In this document: positions 8,804 through 17,711 of the stretch, piece by piece
Layout of the letters: each line of letters begins with the position of its first letter
Numbering within the stretch: the first letter of the stretch is position 1
Made by a program: the position numbers and the translations under genes
The notes under the pieces: generated by a model
What the model was told of the DNA's origin: nothing
Database searches by the model: none
Seen by the model: the letters and a program-made list of their open reading frames with translations, nothing else
Source: an uncultured Collinsella sp.
GTDB taxonomy: Bacteria; Actinomycetota; Coriobacteriia; Coriobacteriales; Coriobacteriaceae
DNA length: 64,000 nt
NCBI GenBank assembly: GCA_900542325.1
Contig: UQMY01000001.1
Coordinates: 37,672 to 101,671, forward strand
Reading direction: 5' to 3'

Positions 8804-8835
8804 GAAAAGGGCCCAAGGTTTGCGCCTTGGGTCCC
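8804..8835 (-). terminator. lemA: Terminator of lemA
   Basis: The hairpin GGGCCCAAGG / CCTTGGGTCCC, read on the minus strand, is followed by TTTTCG. It lies 39 bases beyond the lemA stop. Confidence 0.75.
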
Positions 8836-8874
8836 AAAGGGTTGATGAACTGGCTTAAGACTCTGCCTTGTTGT

Positions 8875-9426
8875 TTAGAACTTGACGGTCGGTGCCTGGC
8901 GGGCGGCCTCAGCTGTCTCGAAGCCCTGGCGCTCCTTAAACTGGAAGATGCCGGCAAAGATGACAGCCGGGAACGTCTGAATGGCGTTGTTGTAGCTGAG
9001 CACGCAGTCGTTGTAGCTCTGGCGTGCATAGCTAATCTTGTTCTCGGTATCCTCGAGCGACGCCTGCAGCTGCGTAAAGTTGGTGTTTGCCTTAAGGTCG
9101 GGATAGGCCTCGGCTACGGCGAAGAGCTGGCGCAGCGCACCGGTCAGCACGTTGTCGGCTTCCATCTTGGCCTCGGGCGTGGTGGCCTTGACGGCGGTGT
9201 TACGCGCGCTGATCACGGCTGAGAGCGTCTCCTGCTCGTGCTTGGCGTAGCCCTTGACGGTCTCGACCAGGTTGGGGATCAGGTCGTTGCGGCGCTGCAG
9301 CTGCGTATCGATGTTCTGCCATGCGTTATCGATGCGGTTGCGCTTGGTGACCATGTTGTTGTAGATGCCGGCGATGGCGCAGACAATCACAATAACAACA
9401 ACGATGCCGATGATGACGGGAAGCAT
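8875..9426 (-). CDS. lemA: LemA family protein
   Basis: This 183-aa protein has one N-terminal membrane helix (IIGIVVVIVIVCAIAGIY). The long helical LemA domain follows, with the diagnostic stretches RIDNAWQNIDTQLQRRNDLIPNLVETVKGYAKHE and LKANTNFTQLQASLEDTENKIS broken across it. The short C-terminal tail ends KERQGFETAEAARQAPTVKF, also typical. LemA proteins are membrane-anchored helical bundles of poorly defined function, often near TPM-domain or M48 peptidase genes; neither is adjacent here. The start has GGAG seven bases upstream. Confidence 0.9.
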   Translation of the reverse strand: MLPVIIGIVVVIVIVCAIAGIYNNMVTKRNRIDNAWQNIDTQLQRRNDLIPNLVETVKGYAKHEQETLSAVISARNTAVKATTPEAKMEADNVLTGALRQLFAVAEAYPDLKANTNFTQLQASLEDTENKISYARQSYNDCVLSYNNAIQTFPAVIFAGIFQFKERQGFETAEAARQAPTVKF

Positions 9427-9637
9427 GATGTCTCCGTTTCGAATGGCCGCGGCGGCATGCGCCAGCTGCCGTTGGTATAACGCTACTAGTATACCCGCAA
9501 CGTTTTGTCGTGCCGAACTTTCCGGTAAGCGTTATGTTTTCGGCGGGGTTGGCACCGGGGCAAAGCGCGCGAGGTACAGGTGTAAGATATGCGACAGATT
9601 GACGAGTGTTGTCTTTACCCTGAGGATGGCGATACCA

Positions 9638-10222
9638 GTGGACCTTCGCATTAAGAAAACCTACCGCGCCCTGTTCGATGCCTTCACCGAGCTTCTCGAG
9701 GAGCATCGATTTGAGGACCTGACGGTTGCCATGCTGTGCGACCGCGCCATGATTCGCCGCACGACGTTCTACAAGCACTTTCGCGACAAGAACGATTACT
9801 TTGCCTTTTATATCGATGAGCTTATGTCGGGTTTGCCGCAAAAGCGGGCTGGCGAGGGCGGCACGGTGTCGGCCGACGACGTGCGCGTGCTTCGCCACGA
9901 GGTGTTCACCGACGCCATGGACCTGATTCTGGCCCATGAGCAGCTCATGGACAACATTTTGGCGAGCAGCATGTCGGGCATGCTGACCAGCATGATTTGC
10001 GATCGCATTGCCCGCTCTATCCGCGAGCGTGTGATGAGTGCGCTAGACGAGGACGCGCTTGCGCCCGTGCCGCTCGACACGACGGCTGAGTTTGTCGCCG
10101 GCGGCATTATTCGGCTCTTTACTATGTGGTGGGAATCGGGTCACGATCTGGAGCGTCGCTCCGAGATGGCTGACGTTGTCGATGCGCTGTTCGAGCGGAC
10201 CATGACGCCGGTGCATCGCTAA
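9638..10222 (+). CDS. TetR/AcrR family transcriptional regulator
   Basis: A 194-aa regulator. The N-terminal helix-turn-helix (RIKKTYRALFDAFTELL, LTVAMLCDRAMIRRTTFYKHF) matches TetR proteins of the DhaS-like type with a helical C-terminal ligand domain. The GTG start gives the family-typical beginning VDLRIKKTY and has GAGG 12 bases upstream. An ATG at 9626 would sit directly on that Shine-Dalgarno sequence. It is divergent from lemA, with a 211-bp gap, and is followed by the oppositely oriented tRNA-Ser. Target genes cannot be deduced. Confidence 0.83.
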   Translation: MDLRIKKTYRALFDAFTELLEEHRFEDLTVAMLCDRAMIRRTTFYKHFRDKNDYFAFYIDELMSGLPQKRAGEGGTVSADDVRVLRHEVFTDAMDLILAHEQLMDNILASSMSGMLTSMICDRIARSIRERVMSALDEDALAPVPLDTTAEFVAGGIIRLFTMWWESGHDLERRSEMADVVDALFERTMTPVHR

Positions 10223-10225
10223 AAG

Positions 10226-10315
10226 TGGCGGAGAGAGGGGGATTCGAACCCCCGGAACGCTCTCGCGCTCAACGGTTTTCAAGACCGCCGCATTCAACCG
10301 CTCTGCCATCTCTCC
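10226..10315 (-). tRNA. tRNA-Ser (anticodon UGA)
   Basis: The minus strand folds as a class II tRNA. The acceptor stem GGAGAGA/TCTCTCC has discriminator G and an encoded CCA. The anticodon loop TCTTGAAAA carries anticodon TGA, the long variable arm GAGCGCGAGAGCGTTC is typical of tRNA-Ser, and the T-arm contains GGTTCGAATCC. Length including CCA is 90 nt. Confidence 0.95.
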
Positions 10316-10366
10316 GTGAGTCGTAATGATAGCATCGTTTTGAATCTGCAACAGGGAAGGCGAACG

Positions 10367-12148
10367 ATGACGATCACCGAAATCGACGAGAAGTTCATGC
10401 TCGAGGCGCTGGCAGAGGCTCGCGCCGCCGCTGCGGTGGGCGAGGTACCCATCGGAGCCGTAGTGGTGCGCGCGGGCGAGATCGTCGCGAGGGCGCATAA
10501 TCGTCGCGAGCTCGACCAGGACCCTTCGGCGCATGCAGAGTTCGCGGCCCTGTGCGCTGCCGCTCAGTCGCTCGGTCGCTGGCGCCTTTCCGATTGCACG
10601 GTCTACGTGACGCTCGAGCCTTGCTGCATGTGTGCGGGGCTTATGGTCAACGCGCGCGTGGGGCGCTGCGTGTATGGCGCGGCTGATGCCAAGGCGGGCG
10701 CCTTGGGCTCGTTGTATGACCTGAATGCCGATTCGCGCCTGAATCATCGGTTTACCGTGGCGGCTGGGGTCCTGGCAGACGAGTGTCGTGAGGTGTTGAG
10801 CAGCTATTTTAGTGGGCTGCGTGGCACCGATGGTGCTGGCTGCGGTTGTGGGGGCGATCTCGAGGCGCATGCCGCTCATGCCGAGGCACTCGCGTGTGCC
10901 GAAGATATTGCCGTTGAGGCGGTCGATTTTGGTGTCGCATGCCGCCGGCCCCGCCGTGTGCTGCTGGCGATTGATTCCTTTAAGGGTAGCGTGTCGAGTG
11001 CGCAGGCAGAGGAGGCCGTTGCCGAAGGCATGCGCCGCGTTTGGCCCGATGCCGAGGTGTGCACATTGCTGCTGGCAGATGGTGGCGAGGGAACGCTCGA
11101 TGCTATCGCCGCATGCGGTGGTGAGCTCTCGACCTGCGAGGTGGCAGGTCCCTTGGGCGAACGCGTGTCTGCTCGGATGCTGGTGGACGGCGAGCGCGAG
11201 TCGGCTGTTATTGAGATGGCCGAGGCGGCGGGTATTGGGTATTCGCCCTGTACGGAGTCGGCGGCGTTGGCGGCTTCGACCTATGGCGTGGGCGAGCTCA
11301 TGCTTCGCGCAGTCCGTGCTGGGGCAAAGACTATCTATATTGGTCTGGGCGGCAGTGCCACCAACGACGGTGGGGCCGGCATGCTGCAGGCGCTGGGCGC
11401 GCGTGTGGTCGATGACCAGGGCTGCGATGTCGCCCCCGGTCTTGCCGGCCTTGAGCGGGTGGCGAGCGTTGATTTGGCGCCAGCGCTTCGGGCGCTGAAC
11501 GGTGCGCGTGTCGTGGTGCTTTCCGATGTCGAGAATCCGCTCGTGGGGCGTCGGGGCGCATTGGCGGTGTTTGGCGGGCAGAAAGGCTTGCCGACGGGTG
11601 ACGCCGAGGCGCTGAGCAGGTGCGACAGCTGGATGGTCGGCTACGGTCGTCTGCTCGATACGGCAATTGTCGAGGCTCGAGCCCAGGGGTTGTTGCGCGC
11701 ACCCGAGGGCGCACGGACATTTGGCTCGGTGCTTGGCGTGCCCGGCGCAGGTGCCGCCGGCGGCCTGGGTGCCGCGCTGCTGGCGCTCGGTGCGGAGCTA
11801 CGCTCGGGCGTGGAGACGGTGCTCGATCTCGTGGGGTTTGACGAGCGTGTACGCGATGTCGACCTGGTCATAACGGGCGAGGGCAATATGGACGAGCAAT
11901 CCGCCGCCGGTAAGGCGCCGGTGGGTGTGGCCCGCCGTGCCAAGCGCTATGGCAAGCCGGTTGTTGCCGTCGTGGGCGGTCGTGCCGACAACCTGGATGC
12001 GGTGTACGAGCAGGGCATCGACCTTGTCCTGCCGATCTGTCGCAAGCCCATGGACCTGGAGCGGGCACTCGATCCGCAAGAAGCCGCAACCAACCTCATC
12101 TGCGCCGGCGAGTCTGCCGCGCGAGCCTACGACCTCGGCCGCCTCTAG
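10367..12148 (+). CDS. tadA: TadA-type deaminase fused to glycerate kinase
   Basis: This 593-aa two-domain protein joins two normally separate enzymes. Residues 1-155 are a tRNA adenosine deaminase (A34 to inosine in tRNA-Arg). The zinc site shows HAE near residue 56 and PCCMC at 85-89. A Gly/Ala/His-rich linker follows. From about residue 195 there is a complete type-2 glycerate kinase with DSFKGSVSS, LADGGEGTLDA, GLGGSATNDGG and TGEGNMDEQSAAGK. Both halves appear catalytically intact, and the reading frame is continuous. The ATG lies six bases after GGGAAGG. Assembly error is possible but nothing in the sequence suggests it. Confidence 0.88.
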   Translation: MTITEIDEKFMLEALAEARAAAAVGEVPIGAVVVRAGEIVARAHNRRELDQDPSAHAEFAALCAAAQSLGRWRLSDCTVYVTLEPCCMCAGLMVNARVGRCVYGAADAKAGALGSLYDLNADSRLNHRFTVAAGVLADECREVLSSYFSGLRGTDGAGCGCGGDLEAHAAHAEALACAEDIAVEAVDFGVACRRPRRVLLAIDSFKGSVSSAQAEEAVAEGMRRVWPDAEVCTLLLADGGEGTLDAIAACGGELSTCEVAGPLGERVSARMLVDGERESAVIEMAEAAGIGYSPCTESAALAASTYGVGELMLRAVRAGAKTIYIGLGGSATNDGGAGMLQALGARVVDDQGCDVAPGLAGLERVASVDLAPALRALNGARVVVLSDVENPLVGRRGALAVFGGQKGLPTGDAEALSRCDSWMVGYGRLLDTAIVEARAQGLLRAPEGARTFGSVLGVPGAGAAGGLGAALLALGAELRSGVETVLDLVGFDERVRDVDLVITGEGNMDEQSAAGKAPVGVARRAKRYGKPVVAVVGGRADNLDAVYEQGIDLVLPICRKPMDLERALDPQEAATNLICAGESAARAYDLGRL

Positions 12149-12160
12149 AAAAGTAGTCAT

Positions 12161-12224
12161 TTTGGGACGGGGCTTTTTTGACTACCCACCAGTCAAAAAG
12201 TAGTCAAAAAAGCCCCGTCCCAAA
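12161..12224. repeat. Perfect 25-bp inverted repeat
   Basis: Arms 12161-12185 (TTTGGGACGGGG...) and 12200-12224 are perfect inverse complements around a 14-bp loop. The loop repeats the AGTCAAAAA segment of the right arm. It begins 12 bases after the tadA-glycerate kinase stop and just before the SRP RNA promoter, so in RNA it could terminate upstream transcription. A partial copy of the arm recurs at 39684-39703. Confidence 0.8.
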
Positions 12225-12233
12225 TTAGCTGTC

Positions 12234-12262
12234 TTGCCCCATCGGGCGGGAGCGGGTAAGAT
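12234..12262 (+). promoter_or_regulatory. ffs: Promoter of the SRP RNA gene
   Basis: TTGCCC (12234-12239), a 17-bp spacer and TAAGAT (12257-12262) place a start at about 12269-12270, right at the predicted 5' end of the RNA. Confidence 0.65.
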
Positions 12263-12269
12263 ATATCGA

Positions 12270-12385
12270 GCGCCTAGCGCGTTCGATGGGTTCGGATGAC
12301 GACATGTTCCGAATCTGGTCAGGTCCGGAAGGAAGCAGCCATAAGGAGCCTCTGTCGGGCATCCGGATCCATCGAGCGCACGGGC
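12270..12385 (+). ncRNA. ffs: Signal recognition particle RNA (4.5S-like)
   Basis: The universally conserved domain IV sequence GGTCAGGTCCGGAAGGAAGC is present around 12318. The ends pair as GCGTTCGATGG-GTTCGGATG with CATCCGGATCCATCGAGCGC, giving the long helix of a small bacterial SRP RNA. A run of T (CTTTCTTTTT) follows at 12385-12394. It scaffolds Ffh for co-translational membrane targeting. End positions are estimated to within several bases. Confidence 0.92.
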
Positions 12386-12422
12386 TTTCTTTTTGCGCGG
12401 TTTTACCAAACCGCGCAATGCT

Positions 12423-12531
12423 CGACGCTGCGCGCCACCCAGGGCGACAATTTGTCATTCAAAAGGCAAGGCATGACCAGAAGGTCTATGCCTTGCCTTT
12501 TTCATGCCAACTTGTTCGCCCTGGGCGGCGC
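12423..12531. repeat. Nested hairpin repeat (family D), copy 1
   Basis: The inner stem AAAAGGCAAGGCAT / ATGCCTTGCCTTTT (14 bp, perfect) encloses GACC-AGAA-GGTC. Outer arms around CCCAGGGCGACAA and TTGTTCGCCCTGGG pair with one mismatch and one bulge. The first 70 bases recur at 63931-64000 with one difference. Unlike a simple terminator, the outer arms also pair and the unit is repeated. Confidence 0.85.
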
Positions 12532-12607
12532 TCGCTGACTGCGCCAAGACATCAATGGCTACGTGGTTCAAGAGACGGCGGCGTTGCCATCTGTTTTTAC
12601 AAGTAAG

Positions 12608-12650
12608 GAGGCCCGTTTCCCTGGTTTTGGTTGGGGAAACGGGCCTCTTT
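12608..12650. terminator. Hairpin between SRP RNA region and surface protein gene
   Basis: The stem GAGGCCCGTTTCCC / GGGGAAACGGGCCTC is perfect over at least 13 bp and is followed by TTTG on the plus strand. It lies 44 bases beyond the stop of the minus-strand surface protein gene, so it probably serves that gene. T-tracts are short on both sides. Confidence 0.6.
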
Positions 12651-12693
12651 GTCTATGGGCTTGTGGATTGGCGAAGACAATAACCGCTGGCAG

Positions 12694-13671
12694 CTATTTT
12701 GAGTTCTTGATGCGGCGTGTAGCCGTGGCGGTTATTCCGAGGCCTGCGGCGGCGACTGCTGCGAGTGCGATTGCGCTCGGTGCAGTGTCGCCCGTGTTTG
12801 CGAGCTTGCCGGGCTTGCCGCTGCTCGCGTTCGCTTGCTTGGTGGAGCTCGGCGTGGCGCCTTTGCCGGTCGCGGGCGAGCTGGCGGGCGGTGCCGGTTC
12901 GGCGGGTTGCGCTGAGCCGGAGGGAGGCACTGTCTCGGTCGGTTTCGTTATCTCGGGCGAGGTGGCCTTGTCTGCCGCGGCCTTTGCCTCTTCGTATGCT
13001 TTGCAGGCGTCGTCATAGGCCGCTTGCGCCTTTTCCAAATCGTCGAGGAGCGCATCTCGCTTGGCTACGTCCTCATCGATGTGGGCTTTGGCTTTCTCCG
13101 CCTCACTTTCGAAACTCTGAACCTGTCTTTCCTGGCTTTCGAGCCGGCGTTGGCAGTGGTGAAGATCATCTTCACAAGATTTTTCTCGCCTTTCTGCCGA
13201 CATGATCTCACTTCGCAACTGCTTAATAGTTTCGTTAGAAGCTCCGTCGTCGATTGCCTTATCTAATTCTGCCTGAAGGCCGCTTGTCCGGTTGTGGGCC
13301 TCATCGTATTTGGCTTGGGCTGCATCGACGTTCGCTTGCATGGCGGGAAGGGGTTCCCTCCGTTTGGCGGCTTCCGTCACCACCATGTCGTGGATCTCTT
13401 GAAAACTGGCAATGTCATCATCGATTTCCGCAAGTTTCTCGGGACTTGCGGCGTCTTTTGCGGCCTCGAGGTTTTTGAGCGCTTCCTGCATGGCTGCATA
13501 CGCTTTTTCCCTTGCGGCGGCCGCATCTTCCGTCTGCAAGGCAACTGCACCGGTGGGGGAGCTGGTTTCCGCCGCGATCCCCGTTGCAGGGGCGATTCCC
13601 GCGATAAGTGCCGCGGAAAGGGCGATGCCCAAGGTTGTTCGTCTTGCTCTTCTCGCGAGAATGTCGTTCAT
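12694..13671 (-). CDS. Cell-wall anchored coiled-coil surface protein
   Basis: A 325-aa exported protein. A signal peptide with a twin-Arg-flanked start and hydrophobic core (TLGIALSAALIAGIAPATGIAA) precedes a long, highly charged Ala/Glu/Lys region (about residues 50-235) that should form coiled coil. A Pro/Ser/Thr-rich wall-spanning stretch follows. The C-terminus has the sortase signal LANTGD, a hydrophobic helix (AIALAAVAAAGLGITATA) and the positive tail TRRIKNSK. The motif is LAxTG rather than LPxTG, as accepted by class E sortases common in Actinobacteria. No sortase gene is adjacent. A GAGGTG precedes the ATG. Confidence 0.83.
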   Translation of the reverse strand: MNDILARRARRTTLGIALSAALIAGIAPATGIAAETSSPTGAVALQTEDAAAAREKAYAAMQEALKNLEAAKDAASPEKLAEIDDDIASFQEIHDMVVTEAAKRREPLPAMQANVDAAQAKYDEAHNRTSGLQAELDKAIDDGASNETIKQLRSEIMSAERREKSCEDDLHHCQRRLESQERQVQSFESEAEKAKAHIDEDVAKRDALLDDLEKAQAAYDDACKAYEEAKAAADKATSPEITKPTETVPPSGSAQPAEPAPPASSPATGKGATPSSTKQANASSGKPGKLANTGDTAPSAIALAAVAAAGLGITATATRRIKNSK

Positions 13672-13880
13672 CTCGGCACCTCATTTCAAGGGTCGGCGAC
13701 TAACTTGGTAGCACTAATGTAAGTATACCAAGCGATTGGCCCGCCACTGGCTGGGTGTGCGCGTATGCTCCTCTGAAAACTGAATCCCGTTAGAAATGAC
13801 GAGTTGTTTACGCTTCTTTTGGGGTGGCGGTACTATCATGGTTCGAATTGAATGTGGATGATGATAGGGAGCGCCTATAC

Positions 13881-15746
13881 ATGATTGAGTTGCTCAGGCG
13901 TTTTGGTGGTAAGTTTCGCCGATATATGGTGATCGGCCCTGCGTGCAAGTTGATCGAAGTGATCTTTGACCTGCTGACGCCGCTGGTGATTGCCCAGATG
14001 ATCGATAAAGGCATTGGGGCGCACGATGTGGACGCCGTTATCCACTACGGCATGGTACTTGGCGCCATGGCTGTGATTGGCATCTCGTTTACGCTCGTCT
14101 GCCAAAAGATGGCGGCGCTCACCTCACAGGGCATGGGCACCGATATCCGTGGTGCGCTCTACGAGCACATCAACAAGCTGAGCTATGCCGAACTCGACCG
14201 CTTCGGCACGCCGTCGCTCATCACGCGCATTACCAACGACGTCAACCAAGTTCAGCTCGCCGTGGCGCTGGGCGTGCGCATGCTCATCCGCTGGCCTTTC
14301 TTGGCGGTGGGCTCTATGTGCGCGGCCCTCGCCATCGACCTTAAGCTTGGCGTGATTTTCTTGATTTGCACACCCGCCATTGGCCTGGTGTTTTGGTTTG
14401 TCATGGCGCGCTGCATTCCCTACTACAAGCAGCTGCAGGCAAAGCTCGATCGCATCGCGCTTATCTGCCGCGAAGGTCTTTCGGGCGTCCGCGTGGTTCG
14501 CGCCTTCGTGCGCGAGGACCACGAGCGTGAGCGCTTTGCCCAAGCCGCCGATGACCAGGCCAATACTGCCATCGCGGTGGGCAAGCTCTCATCGATTCTC
14601 AACCCCGTCACGTTTTTGGTGATGAACCTGGGCGTGTGCGCCATCCTGTGGGTGGGCGGCCTCCAGGTCAACGTGGGCGAGCTTACGCAGGGCCAGGTCA
14701 TGGCGTTTGTGAACTACATGACGCAGACCCTGACCTCCATCGTGTACGTCGCCAACCTGGTCGTGGTCTTTACCAAGGCGAGCGCGAGTGCTTCGCGTAT
14801 CAACGAGGTGCTCAATTGTGAGCCGAGCATCACGGACGGGGACAACCAGCAGGTCGCGCTGCCCAGGCCGGGTGACCTGGCAAGTGGCGCCACTCCGGTT
14901 CCAGCGCTGAGCTTTGACCATGCGAGCTTCTCCTTTGGCGCCGGCGCTGCCAACGCCGTCAACGATGTGACGCTGGAGCTGCCGCTGGGCAAGACGCTCG
15001 GCATCATCGGCGGCACGGGCAGCGGCAAGTCCACACTCGTCTCGCTTATCCCGCGCCTGTACGATGCGGGCACCGGCAGCGTGAGCGTGATAGGCGCCGA
15101 CGTGCGCACTTGGCCGCTCGATCAGCTGCGCCACGTGGTCGCGACCGTTCCGCAGCGAGCGTCGCTGGTGAGCGGCACCATCCGCAGCAACCTGACCTGG
15201 CGCGACGAGGCGGCAACCGACGAGGAGCTCTGGGCGGCGCTCGATATGGCGCAGGCCAGCGAATTCGTGCGCAACAAGCCCCAAGGCCTGGATGCCCCGG
15301 TCGAGGCGGGCGGCAAGAACTTTAGCGGTGGCCAGCGCCAGCGCCTGACCATCGCACGTGCCCTGGTGGGCTCTCCACAGGTCCTAATCATGGATGACTC
15401 CGCCTCGGCGCTCGACTTTAAGACCGACGCGGCGCTTCGCCATGCCATCCGCGAGCGCAGCGTGCGCGGTGCCGCCGAGGGCGGGCTGCCGCTGACGACC
15501 GTCATCGTGAGCCAGCGCGTCTCGACCGTGCGCGATGCCGACATGATCTGCGTGCTCGACCACGGTTCGGTCGCGGGCCTGGGCACGCACGATGAGCTGT
15601 ACGCGACCTGCCAGCTCTATCGCGAGATTTGCCAGTCGCAGCTTCGTCGTGAGGAGCTCGAGGGTCAGCAGGGGAGCGCGACGTCCACGTCCACCCCAGG
15701 CGCCGCGTGCGCCCTGGCATCCACTTGCGCAAAGGAGGGCTGCTAA
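13881..15746 (+). CDS. ABC exporter subunit with degenerate ATPase site (ABC pair 2)
   Basis: A 621-aa half transporter: membrane domain (about 1-320), then a nucleotide-binding domain with Walker A GGTGSGKST near 377 and a canonical signature FSGGQRQRL. Walker B is IMDDSASALDF with Asp in place of the catalytic Glu (about residue 506). The C-terminus carries a Ser/Thr/Ala-rich tail with Cys. The ATG with AGGGAG nine bases upstream was chosen over an upstream ATG that adds 19 residues. It abuts its partner with no intergenic bases and is divergent from the surface-protein gene. Confidence 0.87.
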   Translation: MIELLRRFGGKFRRYMVIGPACKLIEVIFDLLTPLVIAQMIDKGIGAHDVDAVIHYGMVLGAMAVIGISFTLVCQKMAALTSQGMGTDIRGALYEHINKLSYAELDRFGTPSLITRITNDVNQVQLAVALGVRMLIRWPFLAVGSMCAALAIDLKLGVIFLICTPAIGLVFWFVMARCIPYYKQLQAKLDRIALICREGLSGVRVVRAFVREDHERERFAQAADDQANTAIAVGKLSSILNPVTFLVMNLGVCAILWVGGLQVNVGELTQGQVMAFVNYMTQTLTSIVYVANLVVVFTKASASASRINEVLNCEPSITDGDNQQVALPRPGDLASGATPVPALSFDHASFSFGAGAANAVNDVTLELPLGKTLGIIGGTGSGKSTLVSLIPRLYDAGTGSVSVIGADVRTWPLDQLRHVVATVPQRASLVSGTIRSNLTWRDEAATDEELWAALDMAQASEFVRNKPQGLDAPVEAGGKNFSGGQRQRLTIARALVGSPQVLIMDDSASALDFKTDAALRHAIRERSVRGAAEGGLPLTTVIVSQRVSTVRDADMICVLDHGSVAGLGTHDELYATCQLYREICQSQLRREELEGQQGSATSTSTPGAACALASTCAKEGC

Positions 15747-17606
15747 ATGAACCCGTACACTTCTTCCGGCTCGGTCGCCACGATGACCGCCAACGTGTCC
15801 GGCAACGATAGCCTCAACGATCTGGGTGACGGCCCGCGTCAGCCCGGCGACCCCGAGCGCTACCCCGTGGGCGCGGTGACTCGCCGTCTGCTGGGCTACG
15901 TCCGTCCGCATCGCATTTCGTTTACGGCGTCGTTTGTGAGCGCTGCCATCTCGGTGATCTTGCAGCTCTACACACCTATTCTCATCGGCGAGGGCATCGA
16001 CCTGATCGTCGCCGCCGGGCAGGTGGACTTCGATGCGCTGCTGCCGCTTGTCACCAAGCTCGCGATTGTCGTCGTAGGTGCTGCGGCTTTCCAGTGGCTG
16101 CAGGGCTATTGCGTTAACCGCTTGTCCTACGAGACGGTGCGCGACATGCGCGTGGAGGCGAGCGACAAGCTCAGCCGCATGCCGCTCAGCTTTATCGACA
16201 GCCATGCCCACGGCGACCTCATGAGCCGCGTGGTCAACGATGTCGATCAGGTGGGCGACGGTCTGCTGCAGGGCTTCACGCAGCTCTTTACCGGCGTTAT
16301 TACCATCGTGGGCACGCTCGCGTTTATGCTCTCCATCAACCTGACTATGACGCTTGTGGTGGTGCTCGTCACGCCGCTTTCCATCTTTGCGGCCGGTGCC
16401 ATCGCCAAGCTCTCCAACAAGAGCTTTACGGCTCAACAGCGCATCCAGGGCCAGCTCGGCGGCCATATCGAGGAGTATGTGGGCGAGCAAAAGCTCGTGG
16501 ACGCGTTTGCCTACGGCCCGAGCGCTCAGCAGCGCTTCGACGCCCTCAACGCCGAGCTTTATGCGGCAGGCGAGCGCGCGCAGTTTATGGGCTCGCTTTC
16601 CAACCCCGGTACGCGCTTTATCAACAACATCATCTATGCCGTGGTCGCTGTGATCGGCTGCGTGGGCGTGATCACGGGCGTGCCCGCGGCGCTCACGGTG
16701 GGCGGCGTGCAGATCTTCTTGTCCTATGCCAACCAGTACACCAAGCCGTTCAACGAGGTCACCAACGTCATTACGCAGATCCAGACGGCGTATGCCTCGG
16801 CGCGCCGCATGTTCGCGCTGCTCGATGCACGCGAGCAGGAGCCCGACGCGTCGGACGCCGTAGAGCTTGCCGCCCCGCAGGGCGAGGTCGCCTTTGAGCA
16901 TGTGGACTTTAGCTACATGTCTGATCGCAAGCTGCTGCAGGATATTTGCATCGAGGCCAAGCCCGGCATGCGCTTTGCCCTGGTCGGTCCTACGGGTTGC
17001 GGCAAGACGACGCTCATCAACCTGCTGCTGCGGTTTTACGATATCGATGCCGGACGCATCATGGTCGATGGCCGTTCCTCGCGTGACTACACGCGCTCAA
17101 GCCTGCGCCGTGCCTTTGGCATGGTGTTGCAGGATACGTGGCTGTTCGAGGGCACGGTGGCGGACAACATCGCTTACGGTTGCCCAGGAGCCACGCGCGA
17201 GCAGGTCATCGAAGCCGCCAAGCGTGCGCACGCGCACAAGTTTATCGTGCAGCTGCCCGACGGCTACGATACGGTGATTGGCGAGGACGGCGGCACGTTT
17301 AGCCAGGGTCAAAAGCAGCTGCTGTGCATCGCGCGCGTCATGCTCACCGACCCGGCGATCTTGCTGCTGGACGAGGCGACCTCGAGCATCGATACGCGCA
17401 CCGAGCTGCAGGTGCAGGCGGCATTCGACGAGCTCATGGCAGGTCGCACAAGCTTTGTCGTGGCGCACCGCCTGAGCACCATCCGCAACGCCGACTGCAT
17501 TCTGGTGATGCGCGACGGCCAGATTATCGAGCGCGGCACACACGACGAGCTGCTGGAGGCAGACGGCTTCTATGCCGAACTCTACCGCAGCCAGTTTGCC
17601 CAGTAG
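15747..17606 (+). CDS. ABC exporter subunit with catalytic ATPase site (ABC pair 2)
   Basis: A 619-aa half transporter. A soluble N-terminal segment of about 45 residues precedes six membrane helices. The nucleotide-binding domain shows Walker A GPTGCGKTT (near 414), signature FSQGQKQLL (non-consensus) and Walker B ILLLDEATSSIDT with the catalytic Glu near 543. This is the mirror image of its partner. AAGGAGG lies eight bases before the ATG, which directly follows the partner's TAA, so translation is coupled. No regulator gene is adjacent, unlike the other two exporter pairs. Confidence 0.88.
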   Translation: MNPYTSSGSVATMTANVSGNDSLNDLGDGPRQPGDPERYPVGAVTRRLLGYVRPHRISFTASFVSAAISVILQLYTPILIGEGIDLIVAAGQVDFDALLPLVTKLAIVVVGAAAFQWLQGYCVNRLSYETVRDMRVEASDKLSRMPLSFIDSHAHGDLMSRVVNDVDQVGDGLLQGFTQLFTGVITIVGTLAFMLSINLTMTLVVVLVTPLSIFAAGAIAKLSNKSFTAQQRIQGQLGGHIEEYVGEQKLVDAFAYGPSAQQRFDALNAELYAAGERAQFMGSLSNPGTRFINNIIYAVVAVIGCVGVITGVPAALTVGGVQIFLSYANQYTKPFNEVTNVITQIQTAYASARRMFALLDAREQEPDASDAVELAAPQGEVAFEHVDFSYMSDRKLLQDICIEAKPGMRFALVGPTGCGKTTLINLLLRFYDIDAGRIMVDGRSSRDYTRSSLRRAFGMVLQDTWLFEGTVADNIAYGCPGATREQVIEAAKRAHAHKFIVQLPDGYDTVIGEDGGTFSQGQKQLLCIARVMLTDPAILLLDEATSSIDTRTELQVQAAFDELMAGRTSFVVAHRLSTIRNADCILVMRDGQIIERGTHDELLEADGFYAELYRSQFAQ

Positions 17607-17618
17607 GGAATACCGATT

Positions 17619-17649
17619 AGCGGCAGATGGTTTACATCTGCGCCGTTAG
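17619..17649. terminator. Possible terminator hairpin after ABC pair 2
   Basis: GCAGATG-GTTTA-CATCTGC is a perfect 7-bp stem extended by partly paired TAGCGG and CCGTTA. There is no clear T-tract, so termination activity is uncertain. Confidence 0.35.
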
Positions 17650-17711
17650 TACTAAGATATTCATCTAATAAATTGCATTAATGGCTCGAGTTTCGGGGGA
17701 AACGAGGCAAC

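Noticed and set aside
12286..12606. Open frame over the SRP RNA gene
   Set aside because: It overlaps the clear SRP RNA and a hairpin repeat and lacks a ribosome-binding site.
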